Positions 9,120-16,568 of a stretch of DNA of 64,000 nt are shown piece after piece. The stretch's first letter is position 1; the number at the start of each line of letters is the position of its first letter. Both the position numbers and the translations under genes were made by a program. Below the pieces are notes generated by a model, which was given only the letters and a program-made list of their open reading frames with translations, did no database searches and was not told where the DNA came from. Source of the stretch: Carnobacterium_B sp040274945 (lineage in GTDB: Bacteria; Bacillota; Bacilli; Lactobacillales; Carnobacteriaceae); the NCBI RefSeq assembly GCF_040274945.1, contig NZ_JBEMAR010000002.1:230018-294017 (forward strand), written 5' to 3'.

Positions 9120-9312
9120 CCGACAGTATTCATTTACATAAATAGGTCCCGTGAATTCCACAAAACAGAGGGGTCCAAACACCTGCATCTTGCAGTTGTA
9201 CCGAAGTACGGTTGTGCCCTGTCTAAAGTTCCAATCACTTGTCGCCGCAGCGAAATGACCGAAGTCACCTGATTGGAGGTCAACTCATCGCATGTATGTA
9301 CTTTACCATGTC
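9091..9312 (-). ncRNA. probable structured non-coding RNA, class unknown
   Basis: No convincing ORF, but rich in structure on the minus strand: two cUUCGg tetraloop hairpins (9198-9209 and 9256-9267), a TCGC/GCGA hairpin (9242-9253), a CTGCA/TGCAG hairpin (9183-9195), and an outer stem 9231-9237 / 9270-9276. Distant pairings 9122-9125/9309-9312, 9135-9140/9295-9300 and 9152-9157/9282-9287 would close the molecule into a rod. It ends in an intrinsic terminator whose long T run is on the minus strand. UUCG loops exist only on this strand, which fixes the orientation. A rod with a terminator recalls 6S RNA, but I could not confirm that class. Confidence 0.55.
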
Positions 9313-9352
9313 TATTCATTAAACACAAGTTGTTTTCAATTATTTATTCATA

Positions 9353-9400
9353 GAGTTATCAAAAGAGTTATCAAAAGAGTTATCAAAAGAGTTATCAAAA
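9353..9400. repeat. four tandem copies of a 12-bp unit
   Basis: GAGTTATCAAAA repeated four times without change, just upstream of the putative minus-strand RNA. The rest of 8950-9591 outside the RNA holds no gene I can support. Confidence 0.95.
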
Positions 9401-9591
9401 AAAGTTGAATTTTCTTTACTACACTAGAACAAAAGGAACTTTCTCACCTTTATGACTCCCTCAGATCTTTCTCTTGACGCTCTCCATGCATATCATTGGT
9501 ACTTACAAAAAAGCTGTTCTATAATAGGGTTGATTCATTAGAAGAGTTTTTCTCATTACTAGGCAAGACTTTAATTTAAGGAGGCCTTTTT

Positions 9592-10017
9592 ATGAAAGAA
9601 GAAGTCATTATAAATTATCTACAACGTCATGGCTTAGATGCAAAAACAGGTGATACCATTTTGGTTGAAAGAAAAACTCGGAATCGAAAATGGTATGCTA
9701 CATTGTTAGGTAAGCATGAAACTGAAAAAATTTACCTGAATTTTGCTGAAAGAGAATTCGTTATATTGCCAATTGAAAAAGATTCTATGACTCCTATTGA
9801 AGGCGATTATGCCCAAGTTCCTTTAACAGAAGTTAAATCTATTTATTTCAAAAAGCAATCCAATTTCTATAACCTACTCATTCAGTACAACGACGCTACT
9901 GCTACCGATGATCGCATAAAAAAATACAAAGTTCCTAAAGAAGTTGCCGATTGTTCTTGGCATAAAGAAAATCTGGAACGATTAATTGAACGCTTTGGTT
10001 TTAAGGAATCTAAGTAA
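9592..10017 (+). CDS. conserved hypothetical cytosolic protein
   Basis: 141 aa, not recognised. No signal peptide or membrane segment; alternating strands (TILVERKTRNRKWYATLLG, KIYLNFAEREFVILPIE, SIYFKKQSNFYNLLIQY) suggest a beta-rich, possibly PH-like fold followed by a C-terminal helix, ENLERLIERFGF. The start ATG has AAGGAGG 7 bp upstream. Single gene followed by its own terminator; upstream sequence TATAAT near 9520 could be its -10. Confidence 0.75.
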   Translation: MKEEVIINYLQRHGLDAKTGDTILVERKTRNRKWYATLLGKHETEKIYLNFAEREFVILPIEKDSMTPIEGDYAQVPLTEVKSIYFKKQSNFYNLLIQYNDATATDDRIKKYKVPKEVADCSWHKENLERLIERFGFKESK

Positions 10018-10020
10018 CAC

Positions 10021-10065
10021 AAAAAAACGATTTTTAGACTTTATTGTCTAGAAATCGTTTTTTTT
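10021..10065. terminator. intrinsic terminator after the hypothetical gene
   Basis: Stem AAAAAAACGATTT-TAGAC / GTCTA-GAAATCGTTTTTTT, with T tails on both strands. Confidence 0.85.
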
Positions 10066-10100
10066 GATCCTTAATTTAGTTAAAAGTAAATTGTTTGATT

Positions 10101-10481
10101 CTAGTTTTGGATAACTTCGATTTTATAACCATCTGGATCTGTAATAAAAAAGAAATTCGCTGCATTATCTGGGAGAGCTTTTAAATCAGTAACTTCATAA
10201 CCACTAGCTTTATATTCTTTTTGTGTTGCGGCTAAATCATCCACACCAATTGCAATGTGACCATATCCATTTCCAAGGGTATAAGCTTCTTCTTGATCAT
10301 AGTTATATGTCAATTCCAATTCATAGTCATCTCCATCCAAAGCTAGATAAACTAATGTGAATTTAAGTTCTGGAAAATCTAATCTCTTCGCTTCTTTAAA
10401 TCCTAATACAGTTGTGTAAAAATCCATTGATTTTTCTAAATCCATCACGCGCACACAAGTGTGCAACATTTTTTTTGCCAT
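10101..10481 (-). CDS. gloA: lactoylglutathione lyase (glyoxalase I)
   Basis: 126 aa, VOC fold. The four metal ligands line up with the Ni-type enzyme: His7 (MLHTC), Glu56 (ELELTYN), His75 (YGHIAIG) and Glu122 (KIEVIQN). It isomerises the hemithioacetal of methylglyoxal and a thiol in methylglyoxal detoxification, in the cytosol. Monocistronic-looking, 77 bp downstream of a second VOC gene on the same strand, so co-transcription is possible. Confidence 0.9.
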   Translation of the reverse strand: MAKKMLHTCVRVMDLEKSMDFYTTVLGFKEAKRLDFPELKFTLVYLALDGDDYELELTYNYDQEEAYTLGNGYGHIAIGVDDLAATQKEYKASGYEVTDLKALPDNAANFFFITDPDGYKIEVIQN

Positions 10482-10558
10482 CTATCCTTCATCCTCTCAT
10501 TACAATCATTTGTACATTCTTATCTTAATGCATTTCTGCAAAGAGTTCAAAAAATAAG

Positions 10559-10939
10559 TCATTCATGTAATTCTAATGGCAAATTATCTGGATCTTTAAA
10601 AAATGTAAATCTTCCACCTGTGTACTCATCTATACGAATTGGCTCTGTTTCAACGCCTTTTTCATTCAATGATTGAATGGCTCCGTCAAAATCGTCTACA
10701 TAAAAACACAAATGTCTTAAACCTGCAGCTTCTGGTTGAGTTGGCCGCTCTGTTGGATGAGGAAAAGAAAATAATTCAATTTCACTAGTCCCTAACTTTA
10801 AATCTAATTTGTACGAATCCCGCTCTGAACGGTAATTTTCACGTATGATTTCTAAACCTAAAATTTCAGTATAAAACTGTTTTGATTTTTTATAGTCAGA
10901 TGCAATGATTGCCACATGATGAATGCTCTTAATATTCAT
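10559..10939 (-). CDS. VOC-family protein (glyoxalase/dioxygenase-like)
   Basis: 126 aa, single-domain VOC fold resembling the SMU.1112c/YaeR-type group of Firmicutes. Seen: HHVAIIASDYKKSKQFYTEIL at the start, RHLCFYVDD in the middle and FFKDPDNLPLELHE at the end, giving the two metal His and a Glu near the C-terminus. The substrate is unknown. It lies 77 bp upstream of gloA on the same strand. Confidence 0.82.
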   Translation of the reverse strand: MNIKSIHHVAIIASDYKKSKQFYTEILGLEIIRENYRSERDSYKLDLKLGTSEIELFSFPHPTERPTQPEAAGLRHLCFYVDDFDGAIQSLNEKGVETEPIRIDEYTGGRFTFFKDPDNLPLELHE

Positions 10940-10961
10940 ACACCACTCCTCCCATTAGTTT

Positions 10962-11498
10962 TTAAATATCGCGGATCATTTCAATACTCGTAAATTCTAC
11001 ATTTTTAGTATCCTCAATATCTTGAAGATAGTGAAATCCAAGAGCTTCATAAAATTGACTACTCTCTTTATCAGACTTAAGGAAACTAACCAATTGAGTA
11101 CTGTTTCCTAGTAACTGCTGCATTTGTGTTAAGTGATTTACTAAACGCGTTCCAATACCTTTTCTTAAATAATTGACATCAACATATAAAACAAAAACTT
11201 TCCCCACTTTAGAATCAACTATTCCTCCGCCGATAACACCAATTACTTTTTCGTCTAACCGAGCCACGATCCAGCCACTCCATTTAGCCGATACTTCTTC
11301 AATTTCATTTAGGATTCTTTTAGGATTATAGTATTCTTCAACTTTTTCTTGAACTTTTTTTTTATCCTTTACAGCTTCAGCGGTACAAGCATAACCTTGT
11401 GTACAAATCGCAACAATTTCATCCACATCTTCAGCAGTTGCTAATTCGATACGAACTTCTTCAAGACCTGAAGATTCTCCAACTTTGATTGGTTCCAT
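10962..11498 (-). CDS. GNAT-family N-acetyltransferase
   Basis: 178 aa. The acetyl-CoA signature is seen as VFVLYVDVNYLRKGIGTRLVNHL (R/Q-x-x-G-x-G/A) followed by SQFYEALGFHYL. The substrate is unknown. The gene sits 22 bp upstream of the VOC gene and may head a three-gene minus-strand unit with both VOC genes. N-terminal ~15 residues before RIELATAEDVDEI are extra but the start ATG has a GAGCAAA ribosome site, so it is kept. Confidence 0.82.
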   Translation of the reverse strand: MEPIKVGESSGLEEVRIELATAEDVDEIVAICTQGYACTAEAVKDKKKVQEKVEEYYNPKRILNEIEEVSAKWSGWIVARLDEKVIGVIGGGIVDSKVGKVFVLYVDVNYLRKGIGTRLVNHLTQMQQLLGNSTQLVSFLKSDKESSQFYEALGFHYLQDIEDTKNVEFTSIEMIRDI

Positions 11499-11704
11499 AA
11501 TTTTGCTCCTCTATTCAAATTCCTAATAAAGTATCCAGCTCTTACCCTTTTCTCAGCTGTACTTTCTTGGCTATTCTAAATTAGCATTAAATAACTCATT
11601 TGTCACTAGCTTACTGTTTTAGTTTAAAACATTTTTTTGCTGTAACAGAATGATTTACGGTATACTTCATATAGTTTACTTTTTATAAGGAGGGATATGC
11701 TCAA

Positions 11705-12628
11705 TTGACGATTAGTAATATAATCTTGCAACAGTTAGGCAGTATGTTTGTTCTTATTTTTTTCGGATACATACTTGTTAAAAAAAATGTCCTAAATGTC
11801 TCTGGTACAAAACAAATTGCTAACATGCTAGCAAATTTCATTACACCGGTACTTTTATTTATGTCTTTTCAGCAATCATATGATTCTACTCAATTTAAAT
11901 GGTTTTTAGCAACGATTGCCATTACAATCTTGTTAATGGCAGTGCGCATTTTAGTCAATTATTTTTTCTTGCGTAATGCGTCTCGAACAGACCGCTATGC
12001 AACAACCTTTACAAATGCAGGATTTATTGGGATTCCACTAGTTCTTGCCGTTCTTGGTTATGAAGGAGTTTTTTTTGTGTCCGCTTATAGTGCTGTGACA
12101 AATATTTTACAAAGAACTTACGGCATTTATATTATTTCAGGAGATAATTCTTTAATCACTCCTAAGCGCGCTTTATTAAACCCCGCAACACTAGGCTCAC
12201 TTACTGGATTGATTTTTTATTTACTACAAATACAGCTGCCAACTATTTTAAGTGATTCTCTTTTTACTATTGCAGATTTAAATACGCCATTAGCTATGAT
12301 TTTATTGGGCAGTTATGTGGCACAGTCTAAATTAATGGATGTATTTACTCATCCACGAGCGTATTGGACTACTTTCTTATCGTTGATTCTTTCTCCACTT
12401 ATCAGTATCTTTGTGTTATGGCTACTGCCTTTAGATAACTATTTAGTCTTTTTTGTACTAGCCATTGCAACTGCTGCTCCTATTGCTGTAAATACGGCTT
12501 TATTCTCACAACTCTATGGTGGAGACTATGAATATGGCGCACGCTTAGTGGTTTTATCTACTTTGCTCTCCATCATCAGTATGCCTATGGTCTTACAAAT
12601 TGCTGAATTTGCATTTTCAACAAACTAA
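11705..12628 (+). CDS. auxin-efflux-carrier family (AEC) transporter
   Basis: 307 aa with about ten hydrophobic segments and the AEC pattern: an N-terminal five-helix unit (VLIFFGYILVKKNVLN), a central polar stretch, and a second unit after TPLAMILLGSYVAQ. Bacterial AEC proteins move organic acids such as malate; the substrate here is unknown. Start is TTG 11705, 9 bp after AAGGAGGG; the upstream ATG at 11698 runs into a stop within three codons. Last chromosomal gene before the prophage. Confidence 0.85.
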   Translation: MTISNIILQQLGSMFVLIFFGYILVKKNVLNVSGTKQIANMLANFITPVLLFMSFQQSYDSTQFKWFLATIAITILLMAVRILVNYFFLRNASRTDRYATTFTNAGFIGIPLVLAVLGYEGVFFVSAYSAVTNILQRTYGIYIISGDNSLITPKRALLNPATLGSLTGLIFYLLQIQLPTILSDSLFTIADLNTPLAMILLGSYVAQSKLMDVFTHPRAYWTTFLSLILSPLISIFVLWLLPLDNYLVFFVLAIATAAPIAVNTALFSQLYGGDYEYGARLVVLSTLLSIISMPMVLQIAEFAFSTN

Positions 12629-12639
12629 AATGAGCATCA

Positions 12640-12688
12640 AAAAAGAAGCCACACTGAGAAGACTGTCTTCTCAATGTGGCTTCTTTTT
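12640..12688. terminator. terminator after the AEC gene
   Basis: Very long stem (AAAAAGAAGCCACA.TGAGAAGAC with its complement) and flanking A/T runs. Confidence 0.88.
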
Positions 12689-12715
12689 CGCTATGTACTA
12701 ACGTATTTGATTCGA

Positions 12716-12772
12716 TGCGGCCGAGAAGAGTCGAACTTCCACCAGGGTTACCCTGACCAGCCCCTCAAGCTG
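12716..12772 (-). other. attL: 3' remnant of tRNA-Leu displaced by the prophage
   Basis: 57 bp matching the tRNA-Leu at 50533-50616 from the anticodon arm to the discriminator. The 17-bp core ACCAGCCCCTCAAGCTG (12756-12772) is identical at 50573-50589. Left of the core the two copies differ at 9 of 40 positions, mainly in the variable arm. Since everything left of the core here is host DNA, this piece is the original chromosomal 3' end of the tRNA gene. Confidence 0.9.
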
Positions 12773-12881
12773 AAATATGAATTTTAAATATTCTCTAATA
12801 CCTTTTAAATCTTGTGTTTATTGAGTTTCTGAGTTTTATTTATTTTATAAAGTGGATATGAATTGATTGGTATTTATTTTC

Positions 12882-12901
12882 AGTCGGAACAAAGTCGGAA
12901 C
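12882..12901 (+). promoter_or_regulatory. two integrase arm-type sites
   Basis: AGTCGGAAC occurs at 12882-12890 and 12893-12901, and again at 50444-50452 near the other prophage end, followed by TTT. Same orientation, close to both att cores; best read as Int arm-binding sites (inference). Confidence 0.5.
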
Positions 12902-12908
12902 TTTTTAA

Positions 12909-12934
12909 CATAAGCCGGGCGGGCTTATTTTTTT
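12909..12934 (+). terminator. GC-rich hairpin with T run
   Basis: ATAAGCC-GGGC-GGGCTTAT followed by a run of T; the only GC-rich island in the arm. The 11-bp core recurs at 43500-43510 and 49224-49234. Confidence 0.55.
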
Positions 12935-13539
12935 TACATTCAACCAGAAAGGGAATAACTTTATTCTAACATATAAAAAGCAAAGCCACTTGCCGGCTTA
13001 GAAAACATTTTTACATCAATTAATCATTAGCTTTAGTTCAAAATTAGTGCAAAATGTTTCTAAATAGTAGACGATTTAAAATGAAAATGATTTCCATAAA
13101 AAAAGAACCTTCCTATTATATAGGAGGTTCTAATCCTTAGCGAGTAGGATGATAAAATAATACTAACATAAATAAATCATTTGAGATACTTTGCATATAT
13201 TATAGATACCCTACCCCTCACTTCTCATCCAGTGAGGGTATTTTAATATAAAAAAATAACCCCTAACCTTTTTGCTGGAGTTAAGATTAGGGGTTATCGG
13301 TAATCTATGTGCCAAGAATACCGGATACTCTTGCAGTCTCATCCGTTAAGATGATCTATACGGTTAAAATATTACAAACAAATTCCAATTAATTATAACG
13401 ATCAGGTAGCTATCTCATCGCAACTAACTAACTGGAATTCATATAACTATAATATTTTAACATCTTTATTATAACTATAATCATTATACTTTGAAAGCGA
13501 TATCATACGTTCTTTTATGAAATTAATCGTTCTATTCGC

Positions 13540-13568
13540 TTTACAAAACAAACATACGTTCGTATAAT
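13540..13568 (+). promoter_or_regulatory. SOS promoter with LexA box in the spacer
   Basis: TTTACA (13540-13545), 17-bp spacer, TATAAT (13563-13568). The spacer contains CAAACATACGTTCG (13549-13562), a one-mismatch copy of the Gram-positive LexA/DinR box CGAAC-N4-GTTCG. This layout is a textbook SOS-repressed promoter. Confidence 0.8.
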
Positions 13569-13586
13569 AAACACGAGGTGACCGAA

Positions 13587-13850
13587 ATGAAGAAAATGAA
13601 TATTCAAGAATTTAACCAAAGCTACATGATGATAGATGAAAAAGAAATGTTTTTTGAAGAAGAATATCCGAGTAGAGATCAATTCGATTACATAACGGAT
13701 AAGGTGTGCCATGAAGATATTAAAGAATATGATATCGAATATTCAGCTATGTTACAGACAATTCGCATGGGTGGAATTGGAAAGTATCGAATGGATGGCG
13801 TTCCTTTTGGAGTTAATGCATTTATCATTACTATCGAATTGGAGGAATGA
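13587..13850 (+). CDS. SOS-controlled small protein, unknown function
   Basis: 87 aa, not recognised. Acidic in its first half (DEKEMFFEEEYPSRDQFDYI), ending in strands (GGIGKYRMDGVPFGVNAFIITIELEE) that suggest a small beta-rich fold. Start ATG 13587 is chosen because GAGGTGA lies 5 bp upstream; the in-frame GTG at 13578 overlaps that site. First gene of a tightly overlapping trio driven by the LexA-box promoter, so it should appear only after DNA damage or prophage induction. Confidence 0.75.
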   Translation: MKKMNIQEFNQSYMMIDEKEMFFEEEYPSRDQFDYITDKVCHEDIKEYDIEYSAMLQTIRMGGIGKYRMDGVPFGVNAFIITIELEE

Positions 13851-13942
13851 TTTTGGATGATGTTTGGGGTCTTGGCGAAAGTAGCTTGTTACTTATAGAG
13901 GATGACTTAGAAGACTATTTGAAGGAGGATGAAGAATTATGA
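13847..13942 (+). CDS. 31-codon ORF bridging the SOS trio
   Basis: 31 aa, acidic (ends LEDYLKEDEEL). Its ATG overlaps the stop of the gene before (ATGA) and its TGA overlaps the ATG of the gene after, with GGAGG just ahead. It may be a real micro-protein or simply a coupling device; too short for a call by similarity. Confidence 0.4.
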   Translation: MILDDVWGLGESSLLLIEDDLEDYLKEDEEL

Positions 13943-14250
13943 ACGCTGCTATGTTTACTGGTAAAGTAGTTTCGGACGTAAAAGTGATCAACACTAAAAA
14001 GGGTTATCCATTTTGCTACATTGCTTTAGAGGTTAATGGACAAATCCATAACTGTCTGATCGCTGGACGAAAAGCTTTTAAATTTGTTTATGAAGTTGAA
14101 AACGGTACTGGTTTAACTGTTGATTGTACTATAAATGAGCGTAAGCAATTAGTTATTCAAGAATATAAAATTGAAAGTCAGCCTACTCTTTTAGGTCAGT
14201 TATGGGATTATAAAGGAAGAAGATTGCCGTTTATGAAAAATATGTTTTAA
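13939..14250 (+). CDS. SSB-like OB-fold protein
   Basis: 103 aa. The start MNAAMFTGKVVSDVKVINTKKGYPFCYIALEV and the loop LIAGRKAFKFVYEVENGTGLTVDCTIN have the spacing of single-stranded DNA-binding OB folds, but there is no acidic tail of the SSB type and the fold is short. AGGAGG 6 bp ahead of the ATG. In an SOS-controlled operon, binding of single-stranded DNA during damage or induction would make sense; this is inference from pattern only. Confidence 0.55.
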   Translation: MNAAMFTGKVVSDVKVINTKKGYPFCYIALEVNGQIHNCLIAGRKAFKFVYEVENGTGLTVDCTINERKQLVIQEYKIESQPTLLGQLWDYKGRRLPFMKNMF

Positions 14251-14328
14251 GTTTATTTATAATACATCATGTCTATTGTGTTATTATGAAATTGTATTCA
14301 AAACCATATAAAATGGAGGCAATTAAAC

Positions 14329-14685
14329 ATGAGCGCAGGCATGAACTTGTACGATAACGTTAAATCACTTGCTGCTAGAAAAGGTATGTCCTTACCAGAA
14401 TTTTCAGAAAAAATGGGGTTATCGAAAACCGCAATGTATACTTGGCAAAGATCCACTCCTGGTGTCGAAATCATTGACAGAATAGCTAAATATTTCGATG
14501 TATCAATTGAGTTCTTAATAGGAAGTGATCATATTCCTGAATGGTCCAAAGGTGAAAAAATATTAGAATTTGATTCAATTTTAAAAAGCAACATTCCTAT
14601 AAGTTACGGCGAATTAGAATTAACTGACGTTGAAAAGAAGCGTGCTAAAACAGTTTTAGATGCTTTGTTTTGGGATAAAATTTAA
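14329..14685 (+). CDS. Cro/CI-type XRE repressor, paralogue of the main prophage repressor
   Basis: 118 aa. HTH near residues 8-62 (LAARKGMSLPEFSEKMGLSK...). The C-terminal ~50 residues align with those of the repressor at 45326-45715: PEW..GEKILEFDSILKSN...YG..ELTD.EKKRAK.VLDALFWDK. No peptidase domain, so it would not self-cleave. Start ATG 14329 follows GGAGG by 9 bp. It sits next to the SOS trio with its own leader. It may regulate the nearby cassette or a superinfecting relative. Confidence 0.85.
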   Translation: MSAGMNLYDNVKSLAARKGMSLPEFSEKMGLSKTAMYTWQRSTPGVEIIDRIAKYFDVSIEFLIGSDHIPEWSKGEKILEFDSILKSNIPISYGELELTDVEKKRAKTVLDALFWDKI

Positions 14686-14692
14686 TACATAA

Positions 14693-14724
14693 AAAAACCC
14701 TACCTCAATTAAGAGATAGGGTTT
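14693..14724. terminator. bidirectional terminator between XRE gene and lysozyme 1
   Basis: AAAACCCTAcCTC / GAGaTAGGGTTTT with T tails on both sides; part of a 37-bp sequence repeated exactly at 16571-16607. Confidence 0.85.
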
Positions 14725-14733
14725 TGTTGTGTC

Positions 14734-15447
14734 TTATAAATTATTACTTTTATCTAAATACAATTGGTCAATTTTAGGAACAAAATCACCAGAAAAAGCG
14801 AATCCACCTTCTACTTTATACCACCAAATGTTATTCCCATAAACTGCTTCTCCATATACATAGCCTTCAACAGTCATGCTACTATCTTTGGTTTTAGTTT
14901 TCAATACATTAGATGTTCTTGTTGGTTTTTCGTAAATCGTTAAATAGTTGATACATTTCATTACCTCTTTACCTGCTTTAGCCATACCCTCATCATCTCC
15001 TGTTTGTGTTTTTAAAAACAATTCTGTTTCAGCATTACGTCTACGAATTAGTCCAGCACTAGGACTCCCATCAGCGTTGATGTATTCTTTCATTTTTGCT
15101 GCAGCAGCTTGCCATTGCTTATTATTGATATAAGTTAATAACGTAGAACCTTTCAAAATATATGCACCCAAGTTAAAATGAAAACTTACAAGAGCATCAA
15201 ATTGATTTTGATTAAGCTGTACAGTCACATAATTAAAAATTCCAGCAGCATGGGATTCAATGTCACCATCTAGAAATGCAATAGCCTGAGCTTCTGTAAT
15301 ACTCATTCCTGGTTTAACATCTTTTGTATGACCATAACCGATTGTCCAAACACCAACTTGATCTTGATAAGCTTGTAATTTTAAACCCTCAAATTCTCTA
15401 ATTAAATTTTTTCCATTATGTGAAATTTTCATATTCTCATTTGCCAT
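14734..15447 (-). CDS. GH24 phage-type lysozyme with SH3-like C-terminus (lysozyme 1)
   Basis: 237 aa peptidoglycan muramidase. The T4-type catalytic triad is present with correct spacing: Glu20, Asp29, Thr35 (FEGLKLQAYQDQVGVWTIGY). The GH24 domain runs to about residue 148; the last ~75 residues (CINYLTIYEKPTRTSNVL...GNNIWWYKVEGGFAF) look like a bacterial SH3 wall-binding domain. No signal peptide. It is a near-duplicate of the neighbouring lysozyme in the first ~148 residues but not after. It lies outside the holin/amidase cassette, with its own promoter region, and carries only a decayed LexA-like box (15464-15477). Confidence 0.88.
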   Translation of the reverse strand: MANENMKISHNGKNLIREFEGLKLQAYQDQVGVWTIGYGHTKDVKPGMSITEAQAIAFLDGDIESHAAGIFNYVTVQLNQNQFDALVSFHFNLGAYILKGSTLLTYINNKQWQAAAAKMKEYINADGSPSAGLIRRRNAETELFLKTQTGDDEGMAKAGKEVMKCINYLTIYEKPTRTSNVLKTKTKDSSMTVEGYVYGEAVYGNNIWWYKVEGGFAFSGDFVPKIDQLYLDKSNNL

Positions 15448-15463
15448 GAATTGAACCCACTTC

Positions 15464-15477
15464 CAGTCATATGTTTG
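15464..15477. promoter_or_regulatory. degenerate LexA-like box upstream of lysozyme 1
   Basis: CAGTCATATGTTTG: right half matches the box, left half does not. Probably a decayed copy of the good box upstream of lysozyme 2. Confidence 0.3.
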
Positions 15478-15480
15478 CGT

Positions 15481-15515
15481 AAGTAAAATCTGTTTCGCAA
15501 ACAGCTATTTTACTT
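15481..15515. promoter_or_regulatory. long palindrome in the leader of lysozyme 1
   Basis: AAGTAAAAT-CTGTTT-CGC-AAACAG-ct-ATTTTACTT: 15 bp per arm with a 2-nt bulge. It lies between a TATAAT-like box (about 15529-15539) and the start codon; either an operator at +1 or a leader hairpin. No T run, so not a terminator. Confidence 0.55.
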
Positions 15516-15572
15516 AGCTATATTCTTTATATAATATAAAGATGATAGAAAACAAAAAAATATTATTATTTT

Positions 15573-16433
15573 TTATACTTTGACTGCATCCCAATCGTAG
15601 ACTAATCCTCGGAATTTACCATTGTCAATATACAGACGGTTACCATCAGTTCTATAACGGACTGAATATTCAATACCTTTCATACCAGAAGTAATTTCGG
15701 CACCTCCGACCCAATTGGTTGCTTGGTCTCTAAGTTTGATGATTTCATCTTTTTGAATATCGTTATTTCTAACAAATTCAATATCTGACTCTAATACATT
15801 TCCACCCCAGTCTGCTCCTACTGGTTTAATGTAAATAGTTCCATCTGCGTTTAACCAATCGACAACATAAGTTGATTTAAAGCTTCCAAGATCAAATCCA
15901 GTGCTTCCTTTCCACTGTTTAGCTGTTGCAGACAAGCGAACTTTATCCCCTGTTTTAAATTTTTTCGAACGCCCAGAATCATCAGACTCTGCTGCTTTTA
16001 AGAACAAATCAGTTTCAGCTTTACGTCTACGAATTAACCCATCGCTAGGTTTTCCATCAGCATTGATATATTCTTTCATTTTTGCTGCCGCCTCTTTCCA
16101 TTGTTTATTATTGATATATGTTAATAAGGTTGAACCTTTTAGAATATGTGCGCCTAAGTTAAAGTGAAAACTTACAAGTGCATCAAACTGATTTTGGTTA
16201 AGTTGTACAGTTACATAAGTGAAAATTCCAGCAGCATGATCTGTAATATCATCATCTAAATACGCATTAGCTTGCGCTTGAGTAATACTCATTCCTGCTT
16301 TAACGCCTTTTGTATGACCATAACCAATTGTCCAAACACCAACTTGATCTTGATAAGCTTGTAATTTCAAACCCTCAAATTCTTGAATCAAATTTCTTCC
16401 AGTTTGAGAAATTCTCATGTTCTCATTTGCCAT
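15573..16433 (-). CDS. GH24 phage-type lysozyme with a different C-terminus (lysozyme 2)
   Basis: 286 aa. Catalytic Glu20, Asp29 and Thr35 as in lysozyme 1, with which it shares most residues up to about 148. The C-terminal ~125 residues differ: a basic beta-rich segment (FKTGDKVRLSATAKQWKGSTGF...) of probable SH3-like wall binding, then a segment ending YIDNGKFRGLVYDWDAV, seen in other Gram-positive lysins. No signal peptide. Transcribed alone from a promoter with a strong LexA box, so expression should follow DNA damage. Another reading is a bacteriolysin-type antimicrobial released on lysis. Confidence 0.87.
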   Translation of the reverse strand: MANENMRISQTGRNLIQEFEGLKLQAYQDQVGVWTIGYGHTKGVKAGMSITQAQANAYLDDDITDHAAGIFTYVTVQLNQNQFDALVSFHFNLGAHILKGSTLLTYINNKQWKEAAAKMKEYINADGKPSDGLIRRRKAETDLFLKAAESDDSGRSKKFKTGDKVRLSATAKQWKGSTGFDLGSFKSTYVVDWLNADGTIYIKPVGADWGGNVLESDIEFVRNNDIQKDEIIKLRDQATNWVGGAEITSGMKGIEYSVRYRTDGNRLYIDNGKFRGLVYDWDAVKV

Positions 16434-16482
16434 TAAAACCCCTTCTTTCAGTTGTTTTCTTCTAATTATGACACGTCTGCCA

Positions 16483-16530
16483 CGAACATACGTTCTTTAG
16501 TTATCATACCTTACTTATATAAAAAGTCAG
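16483..16530 (-). promoter_or_regulatory. SOS promoter of lysozyme 2 (LexA box)
   Basis: Minus strand: CTGACT (16530-16525), 16-bp spacer, TATGAT (16508-16503), then AGAACGTATGTTCG (16496-16483), which matches the Gram-positive LexA box at 13 of 14 positions. The box sits at about the start of transcription. Confidence 0.72.
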
Positions 16531-16568
16531 AGTTAATACTAACAGTTTTTTTATTTTTCTATAAAAAA

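Larger units (their letters stand above)
12773..13539. other. gene-free left prophage arm (attP arm and hairpins)
   Basis: No ORF I can support. It holds two integrase-arm-type repeats (12882-12901), a GC-rich hairpin with a T run (12909-12934), a hairpin at 13105-13132, a plus-oriented terminator-like stem CCTCACT/AGTGAGG (about 13211-13242), and a minus-oriented terminator ATAACCCCTAA/TTAGGGGTTAT (about 13254-13297). The last one would end a minus-strand transcript starting near 13480 for which no coding frame exists, so a short RNA is possible. Confidence 0.5.

Noticed and set aside
9134..9328. 64-codon open frame on the minus strand
   Set aside because: It lies fully in the structured RNA, has no ribosome site and an unlikely composition.
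9353..9400. CRISPR array
   Set aside because: Units are 12 bp, directly joined and without spacers; no cas genes.
13105..13132. riboswitch-like leader
   Set aside because: Only a simple hairpin, no gene follows within 450 bp.
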